A DNA stretch of 64,000 bases, taken from positions 124,001-188,000 of the forward strand of contig NZ_WHOA01000085.1 of the NCBI RefSeq assembly GCF_013141715.1, read 5' to 3'. Below, piece after piece: positions 52,908-61,932 of this stretch (its first letter is position 1; the number at the start of each line of letters is the position of its first letter). The translations under genes were made by a program, and so were the position numbers. The notes under the pieces are model-generated. The model had not been told where the DNA came from, did no database searches, and was given only the letters and a program-made list of their open reading frames with translations. This stretch comes from Paenibacillus phytorum. Its GTDB lineage: Bacteria; Bacillota; Bacilli; Paenibacillales; NBRC-103111.

Positions 52908-54842
52908 CTATACTTGGTTACGCCCACGGATAAGCTTCGACACCGTTCCTTCCACTTCTGCACTCCAAGGCGTCTCATAAGTCGGTTGATTCACATAACG
53001 TTTCATATGAAGTTTCAATTGAATTCCTGCCCCTGGGGCAAGAGTGACTGGTAACCATTTCCCATCGAGCTCTCCCTCGCCAACCTTCTGGCCGCTTTGA
53101 TTAAAGCTCTCCATATAGGTAAACTGGTGCTCACCGAAGCTGCCCGCTTGTACGATTAATTCACGTTCCTTGAACGCCGATAGGTTCACAAGCGTTAAGG
53201 TGACAAACTCGTCGCCGAGCGCTTCCACCAAAGCACCGATGTCCTCTGGAAGACCGCATCGTTTACGGTCAGCATCGAAATAACGCACTCTGGCATGCTG
53301 TAATCCACCGTGAGAAATGTGCATAGGAGCGCCTAGCATCATTTGCAGTAATCCTTCGAAGTAGACAGGAGAAAATTCCTGCCACTCATGAATACTGTAA
53401 GGATGATCCCAATCCCAGCTGGTTGGATCCCCCTTAGGAGAGCGAAGCTTCTCCAATTGAATCGCGATTAGCTCCAGATTTTGCTGCAAAATACGCTCTG
53501 GATAGTCTGGTAATTGCCCTCTCATATATAAGTACCAAGGTACTGTATTCGCAATATAATGCTTGGTTTCCTTGCGGGTTACTGGATTTCTGCCTGAAAT
53601 GGTTGGCATATCGATAGATCGGAAATGGTCTTCATAGGGAATACGGTCAACACGTGCCGCATCTTCCTCGGCCATCGAAATCGTCCATAAATATATCGGG
53701 TAAGTCGGGACTTGGATTCGGTAGTCCGTCCAGCCGGCATCAAAATGCTTATTCGGAACGTGCCATTTCCCATTAATTTCTTTGCCTAGATCCCAATTTC
53801 GGTCCAATTGCGAACGTGCCAAATCTAATTTGCTCCGATCACCAGAAAGAAGCACAGCGTTCATACCAGCATTGGTTAGCGGTTCGATGATGGACATGAA
53901 ACCGTGCGGCCAACGGTAGCCGTAGTAACCTCCCCACCATTTGCCATCGTTGTACTCACCTATGATATCGCTTAATCCGACGTTATCTGGAATTAATCCG
54001 CCGTTACGAAGCGTACGCTCTTCCCACGCGGTCAAATAGTCCAATACCCACTGCCGATAAGATTCATCGCCCGTGTACATAAACGCATTTGTGATCAAGC
54101 CGGTTGCGTTCAAATTCAGCGGGACATCTCCCTTCGCTTTCCGTTCGTTCATTCGGCTAATGATTTCACGGTAGATGTCATCATCTGACCACTTACACTT
54201 CCCGCTTGCAAAGTCCACACCAGGAATGTCCTCGAATGGTGCCAAATAGTCATCCAGCACACCCCGATGAGTTACCCAGTCCTCTTCCGTCATCTGGAAA
54301 CGCGGTCCCTTACTGCCCGTAATTGGTGAGCGCATCAGCTTTCGTTCTGCATCATAGTTAGGCACTTCCGGATTCTTACCCGTGTATAACTCAGCAAACT
54401 TAACAGCACGCTGACGATTCTTCAACAGATGCGGATCGGACAAGCCAAGGAAATAGAAATATAAGGAACCCTCGCCGTGATGCATCCAGTCATAATACGC
54501 ATCAAATTCATTATGAATTTGACCATATTCAGTCCACTGCCAAGTAATCGCATCAAACATAAGGCGGGACAAACGCAGAATCTCTTCATTGCCGCCAAGT
54601 GCGTAAAGCAGGGATAAATTCATGAACGCTTCATAGGGATCGTCCGATCCGTCCATTCCTGGCCAGTCTTCACGCCAAACGATCGTCCCATCTTCTCGTG
54701 TATATCTACGTACATATTCCACTGCGGCCTCGTTCAATGTATCGATTAACTTCCGCTCCGTGAGCGCCCAAGTTGGCGCTGTCCATGAATCACGCGCATA
54801 GATGTGACCTGTTGTTGGATTGGATTTGCTAGTGTGTGTCAT
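52908..54842 (-). CDS. uncharacterised helical-barrel protein of the locus, copy 2
   Basis: 644 residues from the ATG at 54842, chosen because AGGAGGA (54851-54857) lies upstream; the longer frame to 54920 would overlap the GH88 gene. The same blocks as copy 1 are present: WPGMDGSDDPYEAFMNLSLL, QWTEYGQIHNEFDAYYDWMHHGEG, KWWGGYYGYRWPHGF, PNKHFDAGWTDY, and the end MKRYVNQPTYETPWSAEV. High conservation between the copies suggests both are under selection. Family not recognised; see copy 1. Confidence 0.65.
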   Translation of the reverse strand: MTHTSKSNPTTGHIYARDSWTAPTWALTERKLIDTLNEAAVEYVRRYTREDGTIVWREDWPGMDGSDDPYEAFMNLSLLYALGGNEEILRLSRLMFDAITWQWTEYGQIHNEFDAYYDWMHHGEGSLYFYFLGLSDPHLLKNRQRAVKFAELYTGKNPEVPNYDAERKLMRSPITGSKGPRFQMTEEDWVTHRGVLDDYLAPFEDIPGVDFASGKCKWSDDDIYREIISRMNERKAKGDVPLNLNATGLITNAFMYTGDESYRQWVLDYLTAWEERTLRNGGLIPDNVGLSDIIGEYNDGKWWGGYYGYRWPHGFMSIIEPLTNAGMNAVLLSGDRSKLDLARSQLDRNWDLGKEINGKWHVPNKHFDAGWTDYRIQVPTYPIYLWTISMAEEDAARVDRIPYEDHFRSIDMPTISGRNPVTRKETKHYIANTVPWYLYMRGQLPDYPERILQQNLELIAIQLEKLRSPKGDPTSWDWDHPYSIHEWQEFSPVYFEGLLQMMLGAPMHISHGGLQHARVRYFDADRKRCGLPEDIGALVEALGDEFVTLTLVNLSAFKERELIVQAGSFGEHQFTYMESFNQSGQKVGEGELDGKWLPVTLAPGAGIQLKLHMKRYVNQPTYETPWSAEVEGTVSKLIRGRNQV

Positions 54843-54855
54843 TGGATGTTTCCTC

Positions 54856-56001
54856 CTACCAGAATGTATCATGTACGCCGCGCAGCTTACAAACTGCTTC
54901 CGCGAAGAAATAGTCCCCATAGATCATTGGTACGTTAACGTGCGTCTTCTTAGGTCGATTGGCAGTTCCCATCCGAAGAATCGCTTCCTCGCTAGGATCA
55001 TCCCAAGTCGTGTATTTTTCATTTAATTTAAAAATCAATTTCTCGGCCGCACGGCGATAGAGCTCAGACTCGCCCTCAGGTACCAACAAGCTCAATTCCA
55101 ACATGCCGCTGGCTGCACAGGCTGACGCGCTAGAATCCATAGCCATACCTTCTTCCCAAGGAGCTCGGAAATCCCAAGGCGGTAATCCATCTTCTGGAAC
55201 ATTGGCGAGGAAAAAATGCGCTGCACGTTTAGCTGCATCGATATATCGTTGATCTCCCGTATAACGAGCGCTAAGTGCCATGCCGTATAACGCCCATGCA
55301 GTGCCGCGGGACCATGCTGAATCCGGTGAATAGCCTTGTCCGCCAAGCGCTGCTTCTCTCTCGCCGGACTCAGGATCGAAGCACACAATATGGTGTGACG
55401 AGCCATCCGGACGAAGAAATTCACGCAAAGTCGTGTCCGCATGAAAAGCCGCCACGTGCTTAAAACGCGGATCTCCTGACTCTTCACTTGCCCAATAAAG
55501 AAGCGGCAAATTCATCATGCAGTCAATAATCGCCCAACCAACCCGCTCCGGTTGGTTCCAAGCCCGAATGAATTGGCCTTTCGCATTGAAACGCCCAACC
55601 AGATGACTAGCTGCCGTCATGGCCCGCCGCTTCGAAATTTCACAGCCAAGCAGCTTGTACTGTGCCACGGAACATAAGCTCCACATAAACCCTACGTCAT
55701 GATGCAGCGGGTAAAAGTCGGTAAGCACGGTGTCCATCTTAGCTTCGATCTGTGCAGCTGTATCTTTGAGCTGATCATCCTTTGACTCACGATAAACCAG
55801 CCACAACAGTCCTGGCCAGAACCCATTCGTCCACCAATCGGCTTCTTCACTATTATATTTTCCGTTATATGAGATATATGGGAAATCAGCGCCAATGGTC
55901 TCGCTCATTCTTCCTACTTTGCCGATAATTTGTTGCCAAAGTTCCTCTACCCACGGTGCATTCGCTGCATCCGCCCCAACGCTTGTTGCTACTTTAGACA
56001 T
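54856..56001 (-). CDS. unsaturated uronyl hydrolase, GH88 family, copy 2
   Basis: 381 residues from the ATG at 56001, preferred because AAAAGGGGAT sits at a normal distance; an ATG at 56010 would be too close. Catalytic pair Asp102 (HHDVGFMW) and Asp160 (IIDCMMNLPLLYWA). Cytosolic, same role as copy 1, with which it shares most blocks. It follows the AKR gene by 15 bases and precedes the barrel gene, so the order AKR-GH88-...-barrel is as in block 1 but the RhaM-like gene is displaced. Confidence 0.9.
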   Translation of the reverse strand: MSKVATSVGADAANAPWVEELWQQIIGKVGRMSETIGADFPYISYNGKYNSEEADWWTNGFWPGLLWLVYRESKDDQLKDTAAQIEAKMDTVLTDFYPLHHDVGFMWSLCSVAQYKLLGCEISKRRAMTAASHLVGRFNAKGQFIRAWNQPERVGWAIIDCMMNLPLLYWASEESGDPRFKHVAAFHADTTLREFLRPDGSSHHIVCFDPESGEREAALGGQGYSPDSAWSRGTAWALYGMALSARYTGDQRYIDAAKRAAHFFLANVPEDGLPPWDFRAPWEEGMAMDSSASACAASGMLELSLLVPEGESELYRRAAEKLIFKLNEKYTTWDDPSEEAILRMGTANRPKKTHVNVPMIYGDYFFAEAVCKLRGVHDTFW

Positions 56002-56016
56002 TGTCAACATCCCCTT

Positions 56017-56928
56017 TTACATTAATGGCTGACCTGGAAATAGAGAAAGCAGTCGATCCAATTCATCTTGCGGTAAGCCAACGCCATCGCAATAGCTGGC
56101 ATTTAGGCCTAGCGAACGTAACGAAGTCGTTCCGGTTAAGGTCACCGTAATGTCTGGGCTAGCCAGGCTAAACCGCATGGCAGGCTCAATCAACCCTTTG
56201 GGTTCCGACTTACGAAGGAAGGCTATCTCTTGGATTCGACGTTGCGCTTCTGTAAACATGAGCGAATCCTGCTTTATAAATGGCGCTGGAGCCTCAGCAA
56301 GTAGACCCATTCCGAGAACGCTTCCATTAATAACGGATACGCCATGCTCTTGGGCTGTCGGTAACAACTCATCCATGGCCGTATAATCAATAAGCATATA
56401 ACGACAGAACGTCTGTATCGAATCGATATGTCCTGATCGAATAAAAGGCAGCAACAGAGACGGATCAAATGCATTGACCCCTATAGCTCGAATCTTCCCC
56501 TGCTCCTTCAGTTTAAGAAAGGCGGGGATCGTTTCGTTCATTCCTATTTCCGAGTTTGACTCGGAAAGCTCGTGCATTTGAATGAGATCCACATAATCTG
56601 TGCCTAGACGCTTCAGACTTTCCTCAACGGAAAGAATCGTATTTTCGTACGTATAGGGCACACCTCGCATAACAGCTTTGGTAGCAAGGAAGACTTTGTC
56701 CCTTTTCCCCTGAAGCGCCAACCCAATTCGCCTTTCGCTTTCTCCTCTTCCATATAAGGGTGCTGTATCGATAAAGTTGATCCCGAGCTCCAAGGCCCGA
56801 TCGATCACCTCTGTTACTTGTTCATCTGTGACTGGACCGTAATCCCCGCCAAGCGGAGCGCCCCCAAGACCTAGCTTCGAAACCCGAGCTCCCGTTTTGC
56901 CGAATGTCGTGTATTCCACTATGTTCAC
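56017..56928 (-). CDS. aldo/keto reductase, aldose 1-dehydrogenase-like, copy 2
   Basis: 303 residues. Tetrad Asp54, Tyr59, Lys84, His119. Close paralogue of 35679-36581 (LGGAPLGGDYGPVTDEQVTEVID, FIDTAPLYGRGESERRIG, end GVGLPQDELDRLLSLFPGQPLM). First gene of the second block; the upstream gap of ~140 bases to the broken AraC gene holds no copy of the shared operator module, so its control differs from block 1. Confidence 0.85.
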   Translation of the reverse strand: MNIVEYTTFGKTGARVSKLGLGGAPLGGDYGPVTDEQVTEVIDRALELGINFIDTAPLYGRGESERRIGLALQGKRDKVFLATKAVMRGVPYTYENTILSVEESLKRLGTDYVDLIQMHELSESNSEIGMNETIPAFLKLKEQGKIRAIGVNAFDPSLLLPFIRSGHIDSIQTFCRYMLIDYTAMDELLPTAQEHGVSVINGSVLGMGLLAEAPAPFIKQDSLMFTEAQRRIQEIAFLRKSEPKGLIEPAMRFSLASPDITVTLTGTTSLRSLGLNASYCDGVGLPQDELDRLLSLFPGQPLM

Positions 56929-57071
56929 ATCCTTATTTGTCTTAGTTAACTGATACTCCTATTATAATTCACTAGGTCATTTTTTAGTTTTGCTGTATGA
57001 CACCGAAATGTTGTTATTTTGCACAACCCAGAGGTGTTATATGGATAAGGCATAGTAAAAAACCTCTTTAT

Positions 57072-57926
57072 TCACAAAAAGAGAATTTGTCTCCTATTGA
57101 AATGAAGAGGTTTAGCTAATGAACGCAATTCGTTTCTTAACTTACTTGGATTTACTCCGAAACGCGAATGAAATAATTTTGCGAAATGATTGTAATTTAG
57201 AAAACCAACGTCGAATGAAACCTCTAATGCAGTTCGATTCGTATGTTGTAACAGAAGAGCAGCTTGTTCCAAGCGCATTCGATTCAATGTTTCTATGATA
57301 GAAAATCCGGTATTTTCTTTGAAGAGATGGGAAAGCCGGGATGATGAGACTCCGATAATTTTAGCTAACTCTTCAATTTTAATGGTTTCACGCATTCTTT
57401 CTGAGAGAAGATTGAGCGTTTCTTGGACACGAGGGTCCGTTTTTTTGGATTGATTTACAGTCAGAAGGAGCAGGATTTCACTTAATGCATTCTTGCAAAG
57501 CTCATGCCATAAATCACTGCGTTCGCGAGAATCCGATAAGACCTTTTTGAATGCACGGTAAATACGCTTGCGTTTTGAATCTGAATCAATGGATTGGATA
57601 ATTAAATCTTCTAACGGTAACAAATGAGCTTCAAACAATTGAGATGAAAAATGAGCCCATACAAAATTCCAGGTTTGTCCATGGGATGTACCATATTGAT
57701 GAGGTACTCCCGGTCTTAAGAGAACAACTTGGTTAGGATTACAGTAGATTGTCTTATTACGGACAGTGAAATACCCTTGACCCCCAAGCGTATACGTGAG
57801 TAGTCAGTCTTTCATACCTTGGGGCCGCTTAGTAAAATAGGTGTCCGTTTCATTGAAATAGTCAGCTATGATAATGCCTGGCTGTAAATTTTGGTATTTG
57901 GGATGTTCCACCGATGATTGAAACAT
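57072..57926 (-). pseudogene. AraC-family regulator interrupted by one in-frame TGA
   Basis: From ATG 57926 (GGAG upstream) the frame is open for 40 codons, meets TGA at 57804-57806, and then continues without another stop to 57072. Restored, it is a typical ~284-residue cupin-AraC protein: DYFNETDTYFTKRPQGMKD-stop-LLTYTLGGQGYF, LLRPGVPHQYGT, and helix-turn-helix IEELAKIIGVSSSRLSHLF ending near PSKLRNEL. The consensus residue at the stop is Trp (TGG to TGA). It probably once controlled the second block, whose genes follow on the same strand. Internal re-start at a TTG near 57638 would give only the DNA-binding half. Confidence 0.8.
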
Positions 57927-58159
57927 TGGAATTCAACTCCACCAATTATTCATCTGATAATAGCAGCATTTCTACAACTAGATAGTAGACGATTTATATT
58001 GTTTAAACAATCAGCATAAAAATAATCTTCATAATAGCAGGATTACATGATAAATAAGCAAGATTATTACTTCATCTAATATAAAATTCAACATACACTA
58101 TAGATTGAGAGATGGATGTCACTTACCATCCCATGACTTCGAGATAAAGGGTGAGAAAC

Positions 58160-59011
58160 ATGAACAATCAATTAGAAGTTCAAATGTCGTGGTGGGCCAT
58201 GGATAATCTGGATGTTTTTGCAGGAAACGCACTGTCCGACGAAGAGAAAACAGCCTTAATCGCTAGCAGTGGTTATGACGGCATTAATGGATTCCTTCCT
58301 TCACCAGAGAAAGCTGATTATTGGAAGCATCTATTAGACAAGTATCACCTCTCGTTCAGTGTAAACGCTTACCCAAAATCGGTTGAGGATTTGGCTGATT
58401 TCCTAGAAAGAGCAAAAGCCTTTGGTGGTATTGGATTTATTAATGCACAAGTCATGCAACCATTCATGACAGGTCAATCTGCCATTCAGCTCTTGAAGGG
58501 AATTGAGCAACTGTCTCAAGATGCGGGAATTCCTGTTTTCATTGAAACACATAGGGGTACGATTACCCAAGATTTGATACGTACCGTTGAGTACGTCAAG
58601 GAACTAAAAACTCTGCCATTAACAATCGACTTCTCCCATTACATCGTCGCTGGGGAACTGCATACTGTTTCTCAGGAAGCGGACGAGTTATTGCTTTCAT
58701 TACTTTCGAACACTTCGAGCATACATACACGAATATCGAACGGAGAGCAAATACAGATTGACCCTGGTGAGGAAGAAAATCATCCGATGTTCTCCCATTT
58801 TAAGAAATGGTGGCAATTGGGAATGAAAAATTGGATGCTTCAAGCTAATACAAATGATGTATTCCCGGTCGTAATTGAACTAGGTCCTCCCCCTTATGCA
58901 ATAACAACGAATGAAGCAAGCGGAAGGAACAAAGAGATTAGTGACCGATGGCAGCAATCTCTGTACTTACAGCGTTTAGTAAGAGAATTATGGAGCACGA
59001 TCAATCGATAA
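58160..59011 (+). CDS. sugar phosphate isomerase/epimerase-like TIM barrel protein
   Basis: 283 residues from the ATG at 58160, chosen because AAGGGTGAG lies just upstream; a GTG at 58151 overlaps it. The AP-endonuclease-2/xylose-isomerase-like TIM barrel shows VFIETHRGTITQDL near 137 and LTIDFSHYIVAG near 163, sites of metal-binding Glu/Asp/His. Members are isomerases, epimerases or dehydratases for sugars and inositols. It is followed after 16 bases by the dehydrogenase gene. The 233 bases upstream (57927-58159) hold a likely promoter for it but no other feature I can support. Confidence 0.8.
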   Translation: MNNQLEVQMSWWAMDNLDVFAGNALSDEEKTALIASSGYDGINGFLPSPEKADYWKHLLDKYHLSFSVNAYPKSVEDLADFLERAKAFGGIGFINAQVMQPFMTGQSAIQLLKGIEQLSQDAGIPVFIETHRGTITQDLIRTVEYVKELKTLPLTIDFSHYIVAGELHTVSQEADELLLSLLSNTSSIHTRISNGEQIQIDPGEEENHPMFSHFKKWWQLGMKNWMLQANTNDVFPVVIELGPPPYAITTNEASGRNKEISDRWQQSLYLQRLVRELWSTINR

Positions 59012-59027
59012 TGGGAGGTTAACGAAA

Positions 59028-60242
59028 ATGTCAGGAAACAGAGCTGTTGTCTATAGTAAGCCAGGTAGTGTAGAAGTGAGAAATACGGATTATCCAGATT
59101 TGGTGCTAAAGGATGGCCCAGGCGTCAATCCATTGAATGTAGGTCGCAAATGTGAGCATGGCGTCATTCTTAAAGTCGTTACAACGAATATTTGCGGCAG
59201 CGACCAACACATGGTTAGAGGTAGAACGACAGCACCATCTGGCCTCATTTTAGGTCATGAAATTACTGGCGAGGTAATTGAAGTTGGACGCGATGTGGAA
59301 TTTATTAAAAAGGGAGATCTCGTCTCTGTCCCTTTCAATATTGCTTGTGGTCGTTGCAGAAGCTGTAAAGAACGAAATACAAATGTATGTCTAAATGTCA
59401 ATCCGGATCGTCCAGGTTCCGCATATGGTTATGTCGATATGGGAGGTTGGGTTGGAGGGCAATCGGAATATGTGATGGTGCCATATGCAGATTTTCAATT
59501 ATTAAAGTTTCCGGATAAAGAACAAGCGATGGAAAAAATCCTTGATCTAACCATGCTTTCTGATATTTTCCCAACGGGTTATCATGGTGCTGTTAGTGCA
59601 GGTGTGCGTCCTGGATCAACCGTATATGTTGCCGGCGCGGGTCCAGTAGGTCTTGCAGCGGCTCACTCTGCTCAGTTGCTGGGAGCGGCCGTTGTTATTG
59701 TCGGTGATTTAAATGCGGAACGTCTTGCACAAGCGAAAAGTTTTGGTTGTGAAACGGTTAATCTACGTGAAAATGATGACTTAGCTGGGCAAATTGATCA
59801 AATATTGGGCTCTCCTGAAGTGGATTCAGCTATTGATTGCGTAGGTTTTGAAGCTCATGGACATGGGAAATCTCATGGTGAAGCGCCAGCTACCGTGCTG
59901 AATTCAATTATGGAAGTAACACGTGCGGGAGGAAGCTTGGGAATTCCAGGGCTTTATGTGACTGGCGATCCAGGTGCTATTGACGAAGATTCAAAAATAG
60001 GTACACTAAAAATTCGTTTCGGACTTGGTTGGGCAAAATCCCATACCTTCGTTACAGGTCAGACGCCTGTCATGAAATACCATAGAGAATTGATGATGGC
60101 TATTCTTAGCGGCAGAGCGCAAATTGCTAAAGCTGTAAATGCAACACTTATTTCATTGAATGATGCTCCGAAAGCTTATCAAGATTTTGATCGAGGTGTT
60201 TCGCGGAAATTTGTTATTGATCCACATGGCCTTGTTAAATAA
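59028..60242 (+). CDS. fdhA: zinc-dependent formaldehyde dehydrogenase-like alcohol dehydrogenase
   Basis: 404 residues, GGGAGGTTAACG before the ATG. Catalytic zinc residues in NICGSDQHMVRG and ILGHEITGEV, structural zinc in CGRCRSCKERNTNVC, Rossmann motif GAGPVGLAAAHSAQLLGA near 202. The long insert and NPDRPGSAYGYVDMGGWVGGQSEYV match glutathione-independent formaldehyde dehydrogenase of Pseudomonas type, where NAD stays bound. It may oxidise formaldehyde or a sugar/aldehyde intermediate of this pathway. Pairs with the isomerase-like gene in one operon ended by a clear terminator. Confidence 0.88.
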   Translation: MSGNRAVVYSKPGSVEVRNTDYPDLVLKDGPGVNPLNVGRKCEHGVILKVVTTNICGSDQHMVRGRTTAPSGLILGHEITGEVIEVGRDVEFIKKGDLVSVPFNIACGRCRSCKERNTNVCLNVNPDRPGSAYGYVDMGGWVGGQSEYVMVPYADFQLLKFPDKEQAMEKILDLTMLSDIFPTGYHGAVSAGVRPGSTVYVAGAGPVGLAAAHSAQLLGAAVVIVGDLNAERLAQAKSFGCETVNLRENDDLAGQIDQILGSPEVDSAIDCVGFEAHGHGKSHGEAPATVLNSIMEVTRAGGSLGIPGLYVTGDPGAIDEDSKIGTLKIRFGLGWAKSHTFVTGQTPVMKYHRELMMAILSGRAQIAKAVNATLISLNDAPKAYQDFDRGVSRKFVIDPHGLVK

Positions 60243-60251
60243 TTAATCCCA

Positions 60252-60310
60252 ATGAACAAAGTGGGCAGGTATAATGGAAACTACCTTGCTGCACTTTGTT
60301 CATTTTTTTT
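60252..60310 (+). terminator. intrinsic terminator after the fdhA-like gene
   Basis: ATGAACAAAGTG pairs with CACTTTGTTCAT, followed by TTTTTTTT. Confidence 0.9.
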
Positions 60311-60352
60311 ACTGTCTTCCACAATGAGTTTCAGCCTCTTCTGCATAATTCA

Positions 60353-60511
60353 TTACGCTATATCAGCATTTACACGTCCACGGATCAACATTTGCTTATT
60401 GTCTTCCGGCCAAGGCATTCCATATGTTGGCTCATTTACATAGCTGCGGCTCTTCCGATTCCACTCGTTGATCCCGTTATTATGCAATTTTCCCACGTAA
60501 ATCTTCCACAT
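60353..60511 (-). pseudogene. 52-codon C-terminal tail of a third barrel-protein paralogue
   Basis: The frame from ATG 60511 to TAA 60353 reads MWKIYVGKLHNN... and ends with SRSYVNEPTYGMPWPEDNKQ then LIRGRVN. This matches the last residues of 52908-54842 (MKRYVNQPTYETPWS, KLIRGRNQV) and 30502-32433 (RFVNTPSYDMPWSD). The rest of the gene is gone. It begins 2 bases after the stop of the Gfo/Idh/MocA gene with GAAGAGGTG upstream, so it may be translated as a short peptide, but it is best seen as a leftover of a deletion. Confidence 0.7.
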
Positions 60512-60513
60512 GC

Positions 60514-61782
60514 TCACCTCTTCAATTCATCTATATATTCAGGCATCGAAATAACACGGCTTTCCAACCGCGATTTTTCCGCGGCGAATGCAATAAGATG
60601 ACTTTTAACGGAAACGTTCGCTCCAGTAAGTCCTTTTTCCTTACCATCACTTTGAACAAGGCGTACGAAGTCCCGCATAATACCCGCATCTCCGCCACCA
60701 TGCCCTTCCATGTCTACGTCAAGATTAATGATCTCTGTCTCCCGAGTAATAAAGCTAGTCACTTCAATAACGTTCTTCTCCATATCTCCTCTGATTTGAC
60801 CGTGTGTGCCCATCAACTTAACCGATCTGCCCCCTTCATAGGTAAAGGCACTCATAGTAAATGCGACTGTCACTTCATTTGAGAATTCCAAATTGACTAC
60901 TTGGTGATCTACCACATTGTTATCGCAATGATACACACATCTTCCGTAAGGGCCTTTCTTCAATTCGCGAAGTACACCCTCATCGCTCGTGTCATTGCTG
61001 ACAACCGATCGCAATACTTCTCCCACCCAATCATCTCGTTCAATATACATTCTCGGTGCATAATATGGGCATTCATCCTTAACTGGGCACCCGTCCAAAC
61101 AGTATCTAGGCGCACCCTCTGGTGCATTTTCTTTACGAAAATGGGTCAATGAGCCGAATGAGGAAACTTTCGTACAGTCTGCATCAACCAACCACTGTAG
61201 AATATCCATGTCATGGCAACTTTTTGCCAGAATCATCGGGCTCGAAACTTCCGAATCCCTCCAGTTGCCTCGGACAAAGCTGTGGGCTTGGTGACGATGC
61301 TCCACATTTTCTGTATGTTGAATTGAAACGAGATTACCTATTTTGCCTTCCGTAATGATCTTTTTGATTGTCGCGAAAAAATCTGTATAGCGGAGCACAT
61401 GGCAAATTGAAAATACACGGTTATATTTCTCGGCATATTCGCCCATGATTATGCATTCCGCTGGATCCGGTGACATCGGTTTTTCCAAGAGAACATGATA
61501 TCCTTTCTCCAACGCCTTCTTAGCAGGCTCAAAGTGCATGTTGTCCTGTGTGCATATCAGAATAGCATCAGCAAGCTTCGGCCCTTCAAGAAGTTCCTCC
61601 CAGCTTGAAAAGCTGTTGGCATCTTGAATACTATGGGCTTTTTGAAAAAGCTCCCTTCGTTCAGGGTCAGCATCTGCAAAAGCAACGAATTGAATTTCCT
61701 CGGGATATTTCAAAGCATAGGGAGCATAGGCACCCGCACCTCTTTGCCCAGCTCCGATTAATGCTGCAGTAATTTTCTTCAT
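60514..61782 (-). CDS. Gfo/Idh/MocA family oxidoreductase
   Basis: 422 residues, AAAGGAGAGA before the ATG. NAD(P)-binding Rossmann start (ITAALIGAGQRGAGAYAPYAL) and the LLEKPMSPDP loop near 112; HDMDILQWLVDADC near 187 supplies active-site residues. An unusual insert holds four to five Cys (YCLDGCPVKDECPYY near 225 and GRCVYHCDNN near 272) that could bind a metal or form disulfides. Family members oxidise or epimerise sugars and inositols. It lies in the catabolic region; whether it replaces the broken oxidoreductase at 36615-37612 is not known. Confidence 0.88.
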   Translation of the reverse strand: MKKITAALIGAGQRGAGAYAPYALKYPEEIQFVAFADADPERRELFQKAHSIQDANSFSSWEELLEGPKLADAILICTQDNMHFEPAKKALEKGYHVLLEKPMSPDPAECIIMGEYAEKYNRVFSICHVLRYTDFFATIKKIITEGKIGNLVSIQHTENVEHRHQAHSFVRGNWRDSEVSSPMILAKSCHDMDILQWLVDADCTKVSSFGSLTHFRKENAPEGAPRYCLDGCPVKDECPYYAPRMYIERDDWVGEVLRSVVSNDTSDEGVLRELKKGPYGRCVYHCDNNVVDHQVVNLEFSNEVTVAFTMSAFTYEGGRSVKLMGTHGQIRGDMEKNVIEVTSFITRETEIINLDVDMEGHGGGDAGIMRDFVRLVQSDGKEKGLTGANVSVKSHLIAFAAEKSRLESRVISMPEYIDELKR

Positions 61783-61865
61783 TCGATGTCTCTCCTTTTA
61801 TCTATTTAGGTTGATCGTGAATCAAAGGTTTTGCTTAACCTAGCTCAGCAATCGGTATACAAAAA

Positions 61866-61892
61866 GGGAGGATAGTAGAACTACCGTCCTCC
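61866..61892 (-). terminator. intrinsic terminator after the large Ig/discoidin protein
   Basis: GGAGGA-ta-GTAG pairs with CTAC-cg-TCCTCC; the minus strand continues CTTTTTG. Located 41 bases past the stop. Confidence 0.8.
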
Positions 61893-61932
61893 TGCAGTAT
61901 TCGTATTGCAAATGGGTTGCTTTTCTTTTTTC

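Noticed and set aside
57804-57806. Selenocysteine codon in the AraC gene
   Set aside because: The family has Trp here, no SECIS-like hairpin is apparent after the TGA, and AraC regulators are not known selenoproteins.
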